A stretch of DNA of 45,732 nt, taken from contig JAICUO010000004.1 in NCBI GenBank assembly GCA_025935815.1, positions 1-45,732 of the forward strand, given 5' to 3'. Below the pieces are notes generated by a model that saw nothing but the letters and a program-made list of their open reading frames with translations, did not search any database and was not told the DNA's origin. Positions 27,157 through 36,202 of the stretch are shown piece by piece. The DNA comes from Streptosporangiaceae bacterium. Lineage in GTDB: Bacteria > Actinomycetota > Actinomycetes > Streptosporangiales > Streptosporangiaceae. Numbering within the stretch: the first letter of the stretch is position 1; each line of letters starts with the position of its first letter. The position numbers were made by a program, and so were the translations under genes.

Positions 27157-27744
27157 GTGGTGAACACCAAGCGTCAGCTCCAGCAGGGGGCGACGAAGGT
27201 TTCGCAGGGGGCGGCCATCGCCGCCGCGTCCCTGGGGTCCGCGGCGCAGGCAGCCGCCCAGGATGTCGCTCAGCGGGCGCAGGCGGCCGCGGCGAGCGCG
27301 AACGCCGGCCTGCGAACCGGAACTCACTCCGCCCGCGGCTGGGCCGGGCCGCGGCTGGAGGAGGCAGCCGAGTACACGACGACCACCGCGGCGCCCGCTG
27401 TCTCCGCCGCGCTGACGAATACGGTCGCGCCTCGCGTGTCGTCCGCGCTGCGGACCACCGCCTGGCAAGTTACCCCGCCGGACCTGCGGCGCAAGCGGTC
27501 GCTGCGGTCGGCCCTGGCGTGGTCGGCCCTGTCGGCGACCATCCTGGCCGGCGCGGGCGCCGTCGCCACGCTGGTCTGGCGCCGGTACCGCGAGGCCATG
27601 GACGCCGACTCCGAGCCCGACACGACGGTCACCAGCGCCGACGACGCGAAGGCGAGCGATGGCACCCAGGCCGAGGACGCCCAGTCAGGCGACAAGGCGC
27701 CCTCCGGCCAGGACTCCGGCAAGTCAGCCACCTCAGCCTGGTAG
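27157..27744 (+). CDS. Ala-rich membrane-anchored protein, DUF5324-like
   Basis: The 195-aa protein has an amphipathic, Ala/Gln-rich first half (residues about 10-60) likely to form a long helix, a repeated TAAPAVSAAL / VAPRVSSAL stretch, one membrane helix near residues 128-148 (LAWSALSATILAGAGAVATL) followed by WRRYREAMDADSEPD, and an acidic, disordered tail. Layout and location near crgA and ppiA recall streptomycete DUF5324 proteins, but the similarity is weak and function unknown. The GTG at 27157 is preceded by GGGAGG; a GTG at 27160 is equally possible. The stop directly abuts the opposing sigma-factor gene's stop (TAGCTA). Confidence 0.65.
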   Translation: MVNTKRQLQQGATKVSQGAAIAAASLGSAAQAAAQDVAQRAQAAAASANAGLRTGTHSARGWAGPRLEEAAEYTTTTAAPAVSAALTNTVAPRVSSALRTTAWQVTPPDLRRKRSLRSALAWSALSATILAGAGAVATLVWRRYREAMDADSEPDTTVTSADDAKASDGTQAEDAQSGDKAPSGQDSGKSATSAW

Positions 27745-28263
27745 CTAATCCCCTTGGTCGAGGAACGCGCGCAGGGACGTCATCCCCTGGGCGAGGTGCC
27801 AGCGGAACGCTCCCCGGCTAACTCCCATGGCATCGGCCGCCTGGGCCTCGGGAAGGTTGGCGTAGTACCGCAGCACTAGCGCCTCGCACTGATGGCCGGG
27901 CATGAACCGGAGCGCGGCCAGCATTTCGTCGGTGGCGCTCGCGGTCACGGGCGCACTGTCCGCGTGCCCCGTGGCCGCGAGCAGTCGCGCACGGCGCACG
28001 ACGGCCCGGCGCAGGTACGCGACCGCCTTGTCGGCGTCGCGCAGCCGGCGCCATTCGCGGTGCATGCCGGCGAACGCCTCGTGGACGACCTCCTCCGCGA
28101 TCTCGGCCACCGCCTCGGGAACCATTGCCCACACCAGAAGCGTCGCCAGGCGAAGCAGCGGCTGTGATTGCTCGTCATAAAGCCTGCGTAGCGCCTCATC
28201 AGGCGCGATGCGTACAGCCGCCGGGCTGCGCAAGCGCCCGACGGAAGTAGTCCATACAGCCAT
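27745..28263 (-). CDS. Sigma-70-like (ECF-type) factor
   Basis: The 172-aa protein has a region-2-like helical part (LRRLYDEQSQPLLRLATLLV, then EEVVHEAFAGMHREWRRLRD, about residues 24-80) and a clear region 4 at the C-terminus: LRFMPGHQCEALVLRYYANL, then EAQAADAMGVSRGAFRWHLA with its helix-turn-helix. The region-2 core is divergent, so promoter melting may be weak. No anti-sigma factor is adjacent; the convergent membrane protein is the only neighbour candidate. The ATG at 28263 (MAVWTTS) follows a G-run about 12 bp upstream. Confidence 0.75.
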   Translation of the reverse strand: MAVWTTSVGRLRSPAAVRIAPDEALRRLYDEQSQPLLRLATLLVWAMVPEAVAEIAEEVVHEAFAGMHREWRRLRDADKAVAYLRRAVVRRARLLAATGHADSAPVTASATDEMLAALRFMPGHQCEALVLRYYANLPEAQAADAMGVSRGAFRWHLAQGMTSLRAFLDQGD

Positions 28264-28411
28264 TACGTTGCATTCCCCCCCAAAATCGCCCACCCTCAAT
28301 CGCGATTCTCGTGTCTGCCACGAGGGGAAGACAAGACGCAAAAACTGAGGGTAACCCTAACTCCTGCTAATGCCCGGATCCGCGGGCCGGCCGGATGGAG
28401 CATCCCGCCGG

Positions 28412-29746
28412 TCAGCGGCCCAGCACCTGGTCCAGGTAGGGATTGGCGAACCGGCGCTCGGGGTCCGCCTCGTCCCGGATCCGCTGGAAATCGGCGAACC
28501 TGGGATAGCGCGCTTCCAGGCGGCCAGCGTCGAGGGTGTGCATCTTCCCCCAGTGCGGGCGCCCGCCGGCGGCCGTCGCGATCGACTCGAACGCGGCGAA
28601 ATACTCCTGGTAGGGCAGCCCGACGTACTGGTGGATGGCGATGTAGGCGCTGTCTCGGCCGTAGGCGGTGGACAGCCAGATGTCGTCGGCGGCCGCCACC
28701 CTGACCTCAACCGGGAACATCACCGGCTGGCGCAGCCGCGGCACGGCCTGGCGCAGCTCGGCCAGGACACCGAGGATCGCCTCCCTGGGCACGGCGTACT
28801 CGGACTCAACGAACCGGACCCGCCGCGGGGTGACGAAGACGCGATGGGACAGCGCTGAGTACGAGCGGTGCGACAACGTGGCCGCGGCCAGCTTGCCCAG
28901 CGGCATGACCAGTGAAGGGACCGCCCGCCCGGCCCGGCACAGGGCGCCGAAGGCCGCGTTCTCCATGACCTCGTACTCGTAGAACCGGCGCCACCTCGGC
29001 ATCGGCGGGGGCACCGGGGACCGCCCGCGGTCGTTGCCGGTGGTACTGGCACGGCCGGCGGTGAGCTGGTTGCTGAGCTTGACCAGGGCGTTACGGCCGT
29101 AAGGGAACCAGAAGAACTCGAAGTGGTCGTTGTCCCTCGCGAGCTCGTCGAACCGCCCCACCACCTCATCCAGCGGCATAGGGAACTCGGCGGCGGCCAG
29201 CCGGAACGCGGGAACGCAGCGCAGCGTCACCGTGGCGATAACGCCGAGCGCGCCGATGCTGACCCGTGCGGCCGCGAACAGGTCCGGGTTCTGCGTCGCC
29301 GACGCGCGGACCCGCGCCCCGTCCGCCATGACCAGCTCCAGGGCCTCGACCTGGGTGGCTATCCCGCCATAGCGGGCCCCGGTGCCGTGCGTCCCCGTTG
29401 AGATCGCGCCGGAGATCGTCTGCGCGTCGATGTCCCCCATGTTGGGCATCGCCAGCCCGAGCACGTCCAGGTCGGCGTTCAGCGCCCGCAGGGTGGTCCC
29501 GGACCGCACGGTGACCAGGCCCGACTCGGTGTCCGCGGCGACGATCCCCGTCCACCCGGACAAGTCCAGCGCGGCGCCGGCGGTGACGGCGGCCGGGGTG
29601 AATGAGTGCCCGCTGCCGAACGCGCGTACCGTCAGGCCGGCCGCGGCCGCGTCCTTGACCGCGTCGGAGATGTCGTCCGCGGCCTTCGGCCAGTACCGGC
29701 GGGCCGGGTCCATCGTGGCCGTGCCCGCCCAGTTCTGCCAGGTCAT
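28412..29746 (-). CDS. D-arabinono-1,4-lactone oxidase family FAD enzyme
   Basis: The 444-aa protein has an N-terminal FAD-binding PCMH domain with VRAFGSGHSFTP (His near residue 47 is the usual covalent FAD site), MGDIDAQTISGAISTGTHGT and ARVSIGALGVIATVTL, and a C-terminal ALO domain with HWGKMHT near residue 405. Family members oxidise aldonolactones or sugar alcohols with O2. The substrate here cannot be told. It is divergent, 48 bp away, from the PLP amino-acid deaminase gene; I recall this pair being common in actinomycetes, suggesting shared control. Confidence 0.87.
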   Translation of the reverse strand: MTWQNWAGTATMDPARRYWPKAADDISDAVKDAAAAGLTVRAFGSGHSFTPAAVTAGAALDLSGWTGIVAADTESGLVTVRSGTTLRALNADLDVLGLAMPNMGDIDAQTISGAISTGTHGTGARYGGIATQVEALELVMADGARVRASATQNPDLFAAARVSIGALGVIATVTLRCVPAFRLAAAEFPMPLDEVVGRFDELARDNDHFEFFWFPYGRNALVKLSNQLTAGRASTTGNDRGRSPVPPPMPRWRRFYEYEVMENAAFGALCRAGRAVPSLVMPLGKLAAATLSHRSYSALSHRVFVTPRRVRFVESEYAVPREAILGVLAELRQAVPRLRQPVMFPVEVRVAAADDIWLSTAYGRDSAYIAIHQYVGLPYQEYFAAFESIATAAGGRPHWGKMHTLDAGRLEARYPRFADFQRIRDEADPERRFANPYLDQVLGR

Positions 29747-29794
29747 CGGTCTCCCGTATGGCTGATCATCATCCAGGCCGTCTAGTGTGCCATC

Positions 29795-31024
29795 ATGTCC
29801 GGCATTATCTCGCGGCCCCTGCCTCGCCTGGATCGTATCGAGGCGTACGACCAGGCGACCGCCGACCTCGATCCGCCACTGGCCGTCCTTGACCTGGACG
29901 CCTTCGACGCCAACGCCGATGACCTGGTGCGGCGGGCTGGCGGCCTGCCCATCCGGGTGGCGAGCAAGTCACTGCGCTGCCGGTTCCTGATCGAGCGGGC
30001 GCTGGCCCGGCCCGGCTTTCGCGGAGTGATGGGCTACTCCCTGGCCGAGGCCCTGTGGCTGCATGGCACCCTGCCGGACACCGACTTGCTGGTCGCCTAC
30101 CCGACCGCGGACCGGTCGGCATTGCGCGCGCTGGCCACGTCCGAGCTGGCTCGCCGCCTGATCACGCTGACGATCGACTCCCCTGACCACCTGGACTTCA
30201 TCGACGCCGCCCTCGGGCCCGGCCACCCGGACCTGCGGGTCTGCCTGGAGATCGACGTGGCCTGGTGGCCGCTGGAGCGAGGAGCGCTGCGCGTGGGCAC
30301 CTGGCGGTCGCCGCTGCGCACCCCCCGGCAGGCGGCCGATTTCGCCGCCGCCGTCCTCGCCCGGCCGGGGTTCACCCTGGCCGGGGTGATGGGGTACGAG
30401 GGCCAGATCGCCGGCGTCGGCGACGCCCCGCCCGGCCATCCGCTGCGCGCCGCCGTGCTGCGCGCCATCCAGGCCCGCTCGGCGGTGGAACTGAACGAGC
30501 GGCGGGCCGAGGCGGTCCGGCGCATCCGGCAGCTGACCGCGCTGGAGTTCGTCAACGGCGGCGGCACCGGGTCGCTGGAGTCCACCGCCGCGGACCGGTC
30601 CGTCACCGAGCTGACCGCCGGCTCCGGGCTGGTCGGCCCCGCGTTGTTCGACTCCTACCGGCGGTTCCAGCCGCGCCCCGCCTTGCTCTACGCCCTGCCC
30701 GTGGTCCGGCGGCCGTGGCCGGGCACGGTCACCTTGTTCAGCGGCGGGTACCTCGCATCGGGAACGGGAACCCCGGACCGGCTGCCGGCGCCCTTCAGCC
30801 CGCCGGGATTGCGGCTGACCAGGACCGAGGGCGCCGGCGAGGTGCAGACGCCCGTGCGCGGGCCAGCGGCGGACCGCCTCGCGGTTGGCGACCGGGTCTG
30901 GATGCGGCATGCCAAGGCCGGTGAGCTGGCCGAACGCTTCACCCGCTACTACGTGGTCGAGCCCGGCTCCGCGCAGCCGCGCGTCGTCCCCACCTACCGC
31001 GGCGAAGGCCAGTGCTTCCACTGA
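29795..31024 (+). CDS. PLP-dependent amino acid deaminase/aldolase (alanine racemase fold)
   Basis: The 409-aa protein has an alanine-racemase-type barrel with the PLP lysine in IRVASKSLRC (near residue 59) and a C-terminal beta domain like that of D-serine dehydratase/D-threonine aldolase: VGDRVWMRHAKAGELAERF and, at the end, RGEGQCFH, whose His/Cys probably bind a metal. It probably cleaves or deaminates a D-hydroxy amino acid; the exact substrate is unknown. The ATG at 29795 is 48 bp from the divergent oxidase start. GC and codon use match the neighbours. Confidence 0.82.
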   Translation: MSGIISRPLPRLDRIEAYDQATADLDPPLAVLDLDAFDANADDLVRRAGGLPIRVASKSLRCRFLIERALARPGFRGVMGYSLAEALWLHGTLPDTDLLVAYPTADRSALRALATSELARRLITLTIDSPDHLDFIDAALGPGHPDLRVCLEIDVAWWPLERGALRVGTWRSPLRTPRQAADFAAAVLARPGFTLAGVMGYEGQIAGVGDAPPGHPLRAAVLRAIQARSAVELNERRAEAVRRIRQLTALEFVNGGGTGSLESTAADRSVTELTAGSGLVGPALFDSYRRFQPRPALLYALPVVRRPWPGTVTLFSGGYLASGTGTPDRLPAPFSPPGLRLTRTEGAGEVQTPVRGPAADRLAVGDRVWMRHAKAGELAERFTRYYVVEPGSAQPRVVPTYRGEGQCFH

Positions 31025-31160
31025 GCGCGATACATACCAAGTCTTAAGCTTTGCTACAGGTAAAACCACGGTTTCGGTTGCCTTACTCTCTGGGTGAAAC
31101 AGGTCGCGTCCGACAGAACGGGCATCGCGGGAATGCGGCCGTGCCGGACAGGGAGCAAGC

Positions 31161-31502
31161 GTGGATGAGGCCGTGGGGGGGACGCTGGCCGCGCTGGGCG
31201 CCCTCCGGCTGCCGGGCGGATACGCGGCTAACGCGGCAATCCCTATCATGGGCGCCGCCGTACTCATCCTGTGCACATCTGACGCGCCGCTGCCTTCTCC
31301 CGGCAAGTCGGCTGCGTCGTACTTCCCCGCCAAGCGCGTAGGTTTGATCAACATCGCCTATAACCTGCCACTCGTGGTGGGTCCGCCAACCGCCGGGGTA
31401 GTACTTAGCCTGATGAGCAGCCCATCCGACGCTGCTCGCCGTGGCCGGCGTTGTCGCGCTGGCGGCAGCGGCGACGGGGGAGCAGGGGGCGATTGAGAGC
31501 AT
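31161..31502 (+). pseudogene. MFS transporter remnant
   Basis: About 31315-31420 encodes YFPAKRVGLINIAYNLPLVV and GPPTAGVVLSLMS, typical of the last helices of a major facilitator transporter. Near 31425 the frame shifts; another frame continues LLAVAGVVALAAAAT to the end. The part from 31161 is alanine-rich and weakly similar. Only the C-terminal quarter survives and no start with a ribosome site fits, so this is a decayed gene. It fills most of the 546-bp gap between the deaminase and lipoprotein genes. Confidence 0.65.
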
Positions 31503-31570
31503 GAGTACCTATACCAAATCGAGATCAAGCGGCATACTTGACAGCAACGGCGAATTGTGGAGGTTACCCC

Positions 31571-32248
31571 TTGGCGAACCGGGCCTTCCGCTCCAGAAGA
31601 GGCCTCGTCGGGGGGTTGGCGCTCCTCGTGGCGACCGGCCTCGGCACGGTCGGGCTGAGCGGCTGCGGCGCTCCCGCGTACAACTACGTCACGGACTCCG
31701 CCGCGAAGACGTACTACAAGGTGCCCCACGGCTGGCACTCCGTCTCCCAGTCGGCGCTGAACAATGTGCTGACCGGTGGGCAGCCGTCCAACCCGAACAT
31801 CTGGATGGCCGGCTTCGACGGCGACCAGAAGCCATCCGCCGACCGCGCCTCCTCATTCACCGTGTCCAAGCCGTTCGCCTTCTCGGTGGTCATCCAGCTG
31901 TCGACCGATGCCACCAACTCCCTGTCGTACAACACGATGCGGGACTTCCTGCTCCCGGTGACCGCGCAGCAGCGGCAGAGCGTGGCCGCCGCCGGCAGTT
32001 CCGGCCTCAGTGACTTCAAGCAGATCCGGGACGACACGATCACCTCCCGGGGCGGGATCCACGGGGTGCGGGAGACGTTCCAGTACACCCTCCAGGGGGT
32101 GGCGGACACCTGGGACGAGGCCGTCTTGACCAACGCCAACGAGACCGTCGTGTACTTCCTGATGGTGCACTGCACGAACAGCTGTTACCGCCAGAACCAG
32201 GCGGACATCAACACCGTCATGTCCTCATTCACCGTCGGGAGCTCGTGA
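31571..32248 (+). CDS. Lipoprotein coupled to an FtsH-like protease
   Basis: The 225-aa protein has a lipoprotein signal: basic leader RAFRSRRG, hydrophobic core GGLALLVATGLGTVG and lipobox LSGC near residue 33. The mature part has YYKVPHGWHSVS, a PsbP-like opening, and two cysteines (HCTNSC) near the end. Function unknown. The TTG at 31571 is chosen because GGAGG lies 7 bp upstream; the longer frame from 31538 lacks one. Its stop overlaps the start of the protease gene (TGATG), so the proteins are probably made together at the membrane. A chaperone or substrate-adaptor role is speculation. Confidence 0.8.
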   Translation: MANRAFRSRRGLVGGLALLVATGLGTVGLSGCGAPAYNYVTDSAAKTYYKVPHGWHSVSQSALNNVLTGGQPSNPNIWMAGFDGDQKPSADRASSFTVSKPFAFSVVIQLSTDATNSLSYNTMRDFLLPVTAQQRQSVAAAGSSGLSDFKQIRDDTITSRGGIHGVRETFQYTLQGVADTWDEAVLTNANETVVYFLMVHCTNSCYRQNQADINTVMSSFTVGSS

Positions 32249-34962
32249 TGACCACGCCCCAACCGCCCGCTCCGGCCCTTGAGCATTCCGGGCGCCCGCG
32301 AGAAGAGGACATCCTCACGCGCAAGCGAATGTCCTGGTGGGACCACGTCAAGTGGCTGGTCTTGCTCACCGTGGTGTGGTTCGTCCTCGTGCTGTCCCTC
32401 ATGGGCGACAACCCGCTCGTTGGATTCCTGGACGCCTTGCGCCTGCAGGTGCACATGGCCTTCTGGGTGTTCATCATCGCGGGCGTTGAGCTCATCCACC
32501 AGCTGCACTTCATCATCAGCGAGCACTGGGGGGCCTACCACCAGTTCTGGAAGAACAAGGTCTGGGGACGCATCGAGCGGGTGACGCACCGCAAGTTCTC
32601 GGCGTGGACTCGCTTCCGGTTCTGGCGGCTGGTCCGCTGGGTCATCGCGATCGTCGTGCTCGCCATCATCGTCGGCAAGATCAGCCACACCGCGCCGGCC
32701 CTGGCGCTGCTGCGGCTGCCTGCCGCGGCCTGGCATTTCCTGCCGACCTTCCTCCAGTACGCGGTCCTCTTGCTCTTCACGGTCGCGCAGTTCGGGCTGC
32801 TGTTCTGGTTCCTGTCCCGGGGCGGGGTCGAGGTCTACTACCCCGACGACGTCAAGACCCGGTTCTCCGACGTCTGGGGCCAGGACCACGTCCTGGAGCG
32901 GGTGAAGGAGAACATCATCTTCCTGGAGAACCCCGAGCTCGTCGAGGACCACGGCGGCTACGTGCCGGGCGGCCTCCTGCTGTGGGGGCCGCCGGGCACC
33001 GGCAAGACCCTGATGGCCGAGGCGGTCGCCGGCGAGACCGGCAAGCCGTACGTGTTCGTCGAGCCCGCCGCGCTCACCAGCAACATGTTCTTCGGCATCG
33101 GCGTGCTGAAGGTCAAGGGGCTGTTCCGCAAGCTGCGCAAGCTGTCGCTGCGCTACGGCGGGGTCATCGTCTTCCTCGACGAGGCCGACGCGCTCGGCAA
33201 CCGCGGCCTCGCCACGCCGGGCGGGGTCTCCGGCGGGCAGATGGCCCCGTTCTCCAACGCGGGCTGCCACGGTTTCTCTTACCTCTCGTCGGACGCGCAG
33301 TGGTCGATCGCCCGCAGCTCGCTGCACGCCGGCGTGGCCGAGCCCGGCACCCGCCAGGACCGGCAGATCATCCCGGGCATGGGCGGGATGCGCGGCGGCG
33401 GCAGCGGCGGGTTCGACGGCACGCTGCAGGCGCTGCTCGCGGAGATGTCGGGGCTGAAGAAGCCGCGCGGGTTCCTCAACCGGCGCATCCGCAAGATCCT
33501 CGGCATGCGTCCGAAGCCGCCGCCGAAGTACCGCATCCTGATGATGCTGGCCTCCAACATGCCGGACTCACTGGACTCCGCGTTCCTGCGCCCGGGCCGC
33601 ATCGACCGCATCTACAAGGTCGGCTACCCGTCCAAGGCCGGCCGGATCCGTACCTACCAGGGGTACTTCGACAAGGTACCCAACGAGGTGACCCCCGAGC
33701 AGATCGACAAGCTCGCGACGATGACCCCGTACGCGACCGGCGCGACCATCAAGGACCTGGTCAACGAGTCCCTCATCACCGCGGTCCGCAATGGCCGCGA
33801 CGTCGTGACGTGGCCGGACGTCATCAAGGCCAAGCAGATGAAGCAGCTCGGGCCGCCGGAGGACGTGGAGTACATCGAGCGCGAGCGGCACGCGGTCGCC
33901 GTGCACGAGGCGTGCCACGCGATCATCGCCTACCGCACCCGCCGGCACCTCGAGATCGACCTGGCAACCATCGAGAAGGGCAGCAATTACCTCGGCATGG
34001 TGTCGAGCATCAAGCCCGACGACCAGTTCACCCAGTGGCGCAGCGAATACGAGAGCGACATCCTGGTGTCGCTGGCGTCGCTGGCCGGCGAGCGGATGTT
34101 CTTCGAGGAGGACAGCTCGTCCGGGGTGTCGAGCGACCTGCAGCAGGCCACCACCGTGGCCTCCCTGATGGAGGGCTTCTGGGGGATGGGATCGACCGTC
34201 TCGTCCATGGCGGCCAGCCAGACGCTCCAGGTTGGCATGCCGGGCGCAGGCGGCGGGGCGGGCCGCGAGAATGCGGCCGAGCAGGCCAGGAAGGCGCTCG
34301 CCGACCGGATCGAGGAAAACCTGTCGCGCCTGCTGCACAAGGCCGAGGAGCTCCTGCGGGAGAACGAGGCGCAGGTCCTCGCGCTCGCGCATGCGCTGGA
34401 GATATACAAGACCCTCAGCAGCGAGGACGTGACGGCCGTCATCGAGGGCCACCCGGGACCGACCGTTGACGGCTCGCCGTACGCCAGCTCGACGTTCATC
34501 CAGGAGCTGCGCGACTACCACGAGGCCGCGGCGCGCGCGCACCGCGACCACAGTCACCCGAACATCCCGATACCGGTCCCGCCGCAGCTGGTGATGGCCT
34601 CCGTCGTCGCCGATCCATATGGCCTCTCCTACGGCGCGGCAACCGACTCCTACGGCACTCCGGCCGACACGTACGGCACGGCGACCGGGACCAGCGGCGG
34701 AATCGGCAGTGCCATCCCGGGCAGTGCCATCCCAGGCAGTGCCATCCCGGGCAGTGGCAGCACGACCGGAAACGGCAATGGCCTGCGGACCGGGTCCTAC
34801 GGCGACATCTTCGAGGACACCAGGGACGACGCCATCGTCGAGGACGACCGGGATGACATCACGACCCCGGAGACCGACGACGACGGCTTCTACGAGCCGC
34901 CGACCTACGGCCCGCCGGAGGGCCCGTCATCCAACGGCGGCCACCCGGGCGGCCAGTCGTAG
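32248..34962 (+). CDS. FtsH-like AAA+ membrane protease with extended N-terminus
   Basis: The 904-aa protein keeps an FtsH core but is about 260 residues longer. Four membrane helices occupy residues about 30-190 instead of two. The AAA domain has GPPGTGKT at 247-254, Walker B VIVFLDEADA and the arginine-finger region LRPGRIDR. A Gly/Met/Ser-rich insertion of about 70 residues separates Walker B from the next conserved helix. The peptidase motif is HEACH at 553-557, with the probable third zinc ligand in GVSSDLQQAT. The C-terminal tail contains AIPGS repeats and an acidic stretch. The ATG at 32248 is chosen; a GTG at 32245 overlaps the lipoprotein stop by 4 nt. Confidence 0.85.
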   Translation: MTTPQPPAPALEHSGRPREEDILTRKRMSWWDHVKWLVLLTVVWFVLVLSLMGDNPLVGFLDALRLQVHMAFWVFIIAGVELIHQLHFIISEHWGAYHQFWKNKVWGRIERVTHRKFSAWTRFRFWRLVRWVIAIVVLAIIVGKISHTAPALALLRLPAAAWHFLPTFLQYAVLLLFTVAQFGLLFWFLSRGGVEVYYPDDVKTRFSDVWGQDHVLERVKENIIFLENPELVEDHGGYVPGGLLLWGPPGTGKTLMAEAVAGETGKPYVFVEPAALTSNMFFGIGVLKVKGLFRKLRKLSLRYGGVIVFLDEADALGNRGLATPGGVSGGQMAPFSNAGCHGFSYLSSDAQWSIARSSLHAGVAEPGTRQDRQIIPGMGGMRGGGSGGFDGTLQALLAEMSGLKKPRGFLNRRIRKILGMRPKPPPKYRILMMLASNMPDSLDSAFLRPGRIDRIYKVGYPSKAGRIRTYQGYFDKVPNEVTPEQIDKLATMTPYATGATIKDLVNESLITAVRNGRDVVTWPDVIKAKQMKQLGPPEDVEYIERERHAVAVHEACHAIIAYRTRRHLEIDLATIEKGSNYLGMVSSIKPDDQFTQWRSEYESDILVSLASLAGERMFFEEDSSSGVSSDLQQATTVASLMEGFWGMGSTVSSMAASQTLQVGMPGAGGGAGRENAAEQARKALADRIEENLSRLLHKAEELLRENEAQVLALAHALEIYKTLSSEDVTAVIEGHPGPTVDGSPYASSTFIQELRDYHEAAARAHRDHSHPNIPIPVPPQLVMASVVADPYGLSYGAATDSYGTPADTYGTATGTSGGIGSAIPGSAIPGSAIPGSGSTTGNGNGLRTGSYGDIFEDTRDDAIVEDDRDDITTPETDDDGFYEPPTYGPPEGPSSNGGHPGGQS

Positions 34963-34984
34963 CCGGCTGGCGACGTTGACCGGC

Positions 34985-35020
34985 AAGGCGAGCCCGGTGC
35001 CACGGCACCGGGCTCGCCTT
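34985..35020 (+). terminator. Strong hairpin after the FtsH-like gene
   Basis: Arms 34985-35001 and 35004-35020 are perfect 17-bp reverse complements around AC (about 15 bp with a realistic 6-nt loop). The tail reads GTCGTTAACC, only moderately T-rich. It begins 22 bp after the stop codon at 34962 and very probably ends the lipoprotein-protease transcript. Confidence 0.8.
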
Positions 35021-35056
35021 GTCGTTAACCTGGTCAACGGGTCCACGATCTTCGGG

Positions 35057-35527
35057 ATGGTGGTGGCCAGGGCCGGGGGCGCCCGGCTGGCCAAGGGCCC
35101 GCAAGGGCTGCTGACCGCGACCGGCTACCGGCCGGCGGTCCCCGTCGCCCCCGCGTTCACCGTCGGCAACGTGATCATCGTGAACCGCCGCCACCCCCAG
35201 CCGCTCCCGGCGGCCACCTTCGCCCACGAGGCCCGGCACGCCACCCAGTACGCCTGGTGCGGTGGCCTGCTCATGCTGCCGCTGTACTTCATCGCCGTGG
35301 GCGCCTCCTGGGCACTGTGCGGGAACATCGGCGCGTGGAACGCATTCGAGCGGCAAGCCGGCCTAGCCGACGGCGGCTACCCGCAGCGCCCGCTGCGCCC
35401 GGCGCTCGCCCGCGCGCTCAGCGTACTGCGTCCCACCGCCCGGCGTTCTCCAGCAGCCGGTCCGGGGTCACCCTCCGCGCCGGAGCCAGGCGGACCTGCC
35501 GAATCCACCGCCAGCCCTTCCCGGTGA
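35057..35527 (+). CDS. Small membrane protein with HExxH-like motif
   Basis: The roughly 156-aa product contains TVGNVIIVNRRHPQPLPAAT, then FAHEARHATQYAWCGG, a HExxH-type zinc-site candidate, followed by a hydrophobic segment LLMLPLYFIAVGASWALCG and NAFERQAG. I recall uncharacterised actinobacterial proteins with this HEARHATQ signature; peptidase activity is unproven. Coding similarity may begin slightly upstream (LVVNLVNGSTIFG), but ATG 35057 is the first standard start after the terminator. The last 110 bp overlap the convergent glutaminyl cyclase gene, and the tail is low-complexity, so the real C-terminus may have drifted. Confidence 0.6.
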   Translation: MVVARAGGARLAKGPQGLLTATGYRPAVPVAPAFTVGNVIIVNRRHPQPLPAATFAHEARHATQYAWCGGLLMLPLYFIAVGASWALCGNIGAWNAFERQAGLADGGYPQRPLRPALARALSVLRPTARRSPAAGPGSPSAPEPGGPAESTASPSR

Positions 35528-36188
35528 GCAGGAACTCCCCCTCGGGGAGGGCCGCGATCCCGTTCATGATGAACTGCGGGTCGCGCACGAACCGGTCCGC
35601 CGCCGCGCTCGCGTCCACCAGGTCGGTGACCTCACCGGTCGCCAGGTCGATCCCGGCGAGGGTATTGGTGCACGCCACGTTGGCCCAGACCTTCCCGCCG
35701 GACCACGCCAGGTCGTTCAGCCACCGCAGCCGCGTCGCCCCGTACCGCACCATGACGACCTCCCGGGGCTGGAGCGTATCGGGGTCCCGGCGGACCAGCT
35801 CACTCGTCCCGTCGCTGGTCACCACGTCCGCGCCGGGCCCGTCCCCGGCCACGCAGATCCCCCAGCCCTCGCGGTTGTACCGGATGACATCGCGCAGTTC
35901 CAGGGTGCCGCTATCCCAGCGCAGCGCCGTCCGCTCCCGCCAGGTGAGCTGCCAGATGCTGTCCCCCGCCTGGCAGATCCCCTCACCGAACAACTGCGCC
36001 GGCAGCGTCGCCTGCGCCAGGAAGTCGCTTTCCCCGAGGCGGTAGCGCCGCAACGCCGACATCCCGTACTGCCCGGTCGACTCCAGCACCGTGACGCCGG
36101 CATCGCCGGGCTCGGCCAGCAGCCCCTGCGTGAAGCCGCGCCCTGGATGCGGCACCCGCCGCACGACCTTAACCCGGTGAACTCGCAC
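35418..36188 (-). CDS. Glutaminyl-peptide cyclotransferase (plant/bacterial type)
   Basis: The 256-aa protein matches the beta-propeller glutamine cyclotransferase family: FTQGLLAE near residue 19, LESTGQYGMS, LFGEGICQAGDSIWQLTW, YNREGWGIC, TSDGTSEL, LNDLAWSGGKVWANV and FIMNGIAALPEGEFLLTGKG. It converts N-terminal glutamine to pyroglutamate. I see no signal peptide, so the enzyme seems cytoplasmic, which is unusual for the family. The start at 36188 is GTG. It lies 14 bp downstream of etfA on the same strand, so it may be the last gene of the demethylation operon, although no functional link is obvious. Confidence 0.83.
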   Translation of the reverse strand: MRVHRVKVVRRVPHPGRGFTQGLLAEPGDAGVTVLESTGQYGMSALRRYRLGESDFLAQATLPAQLFGEGICQAGDSIWQLTWRERTALRWDSGTLELRDVIRYNREGWGICVAGDGPGADVVTSDGTSELVRRDPDTLQPREVVMVRYGATRLRWLNDLAWSGGKVWANVACTNTLAGIDLATGEVTDLVDASAAADRFVRDPQFIMNGIAALPEGEFLLTGKGWRWIRQVRLAPARRVTPDRLLENAGRWDAVR

Positions 36189-36202
36189 CCGTCGATTATC
36201 CG

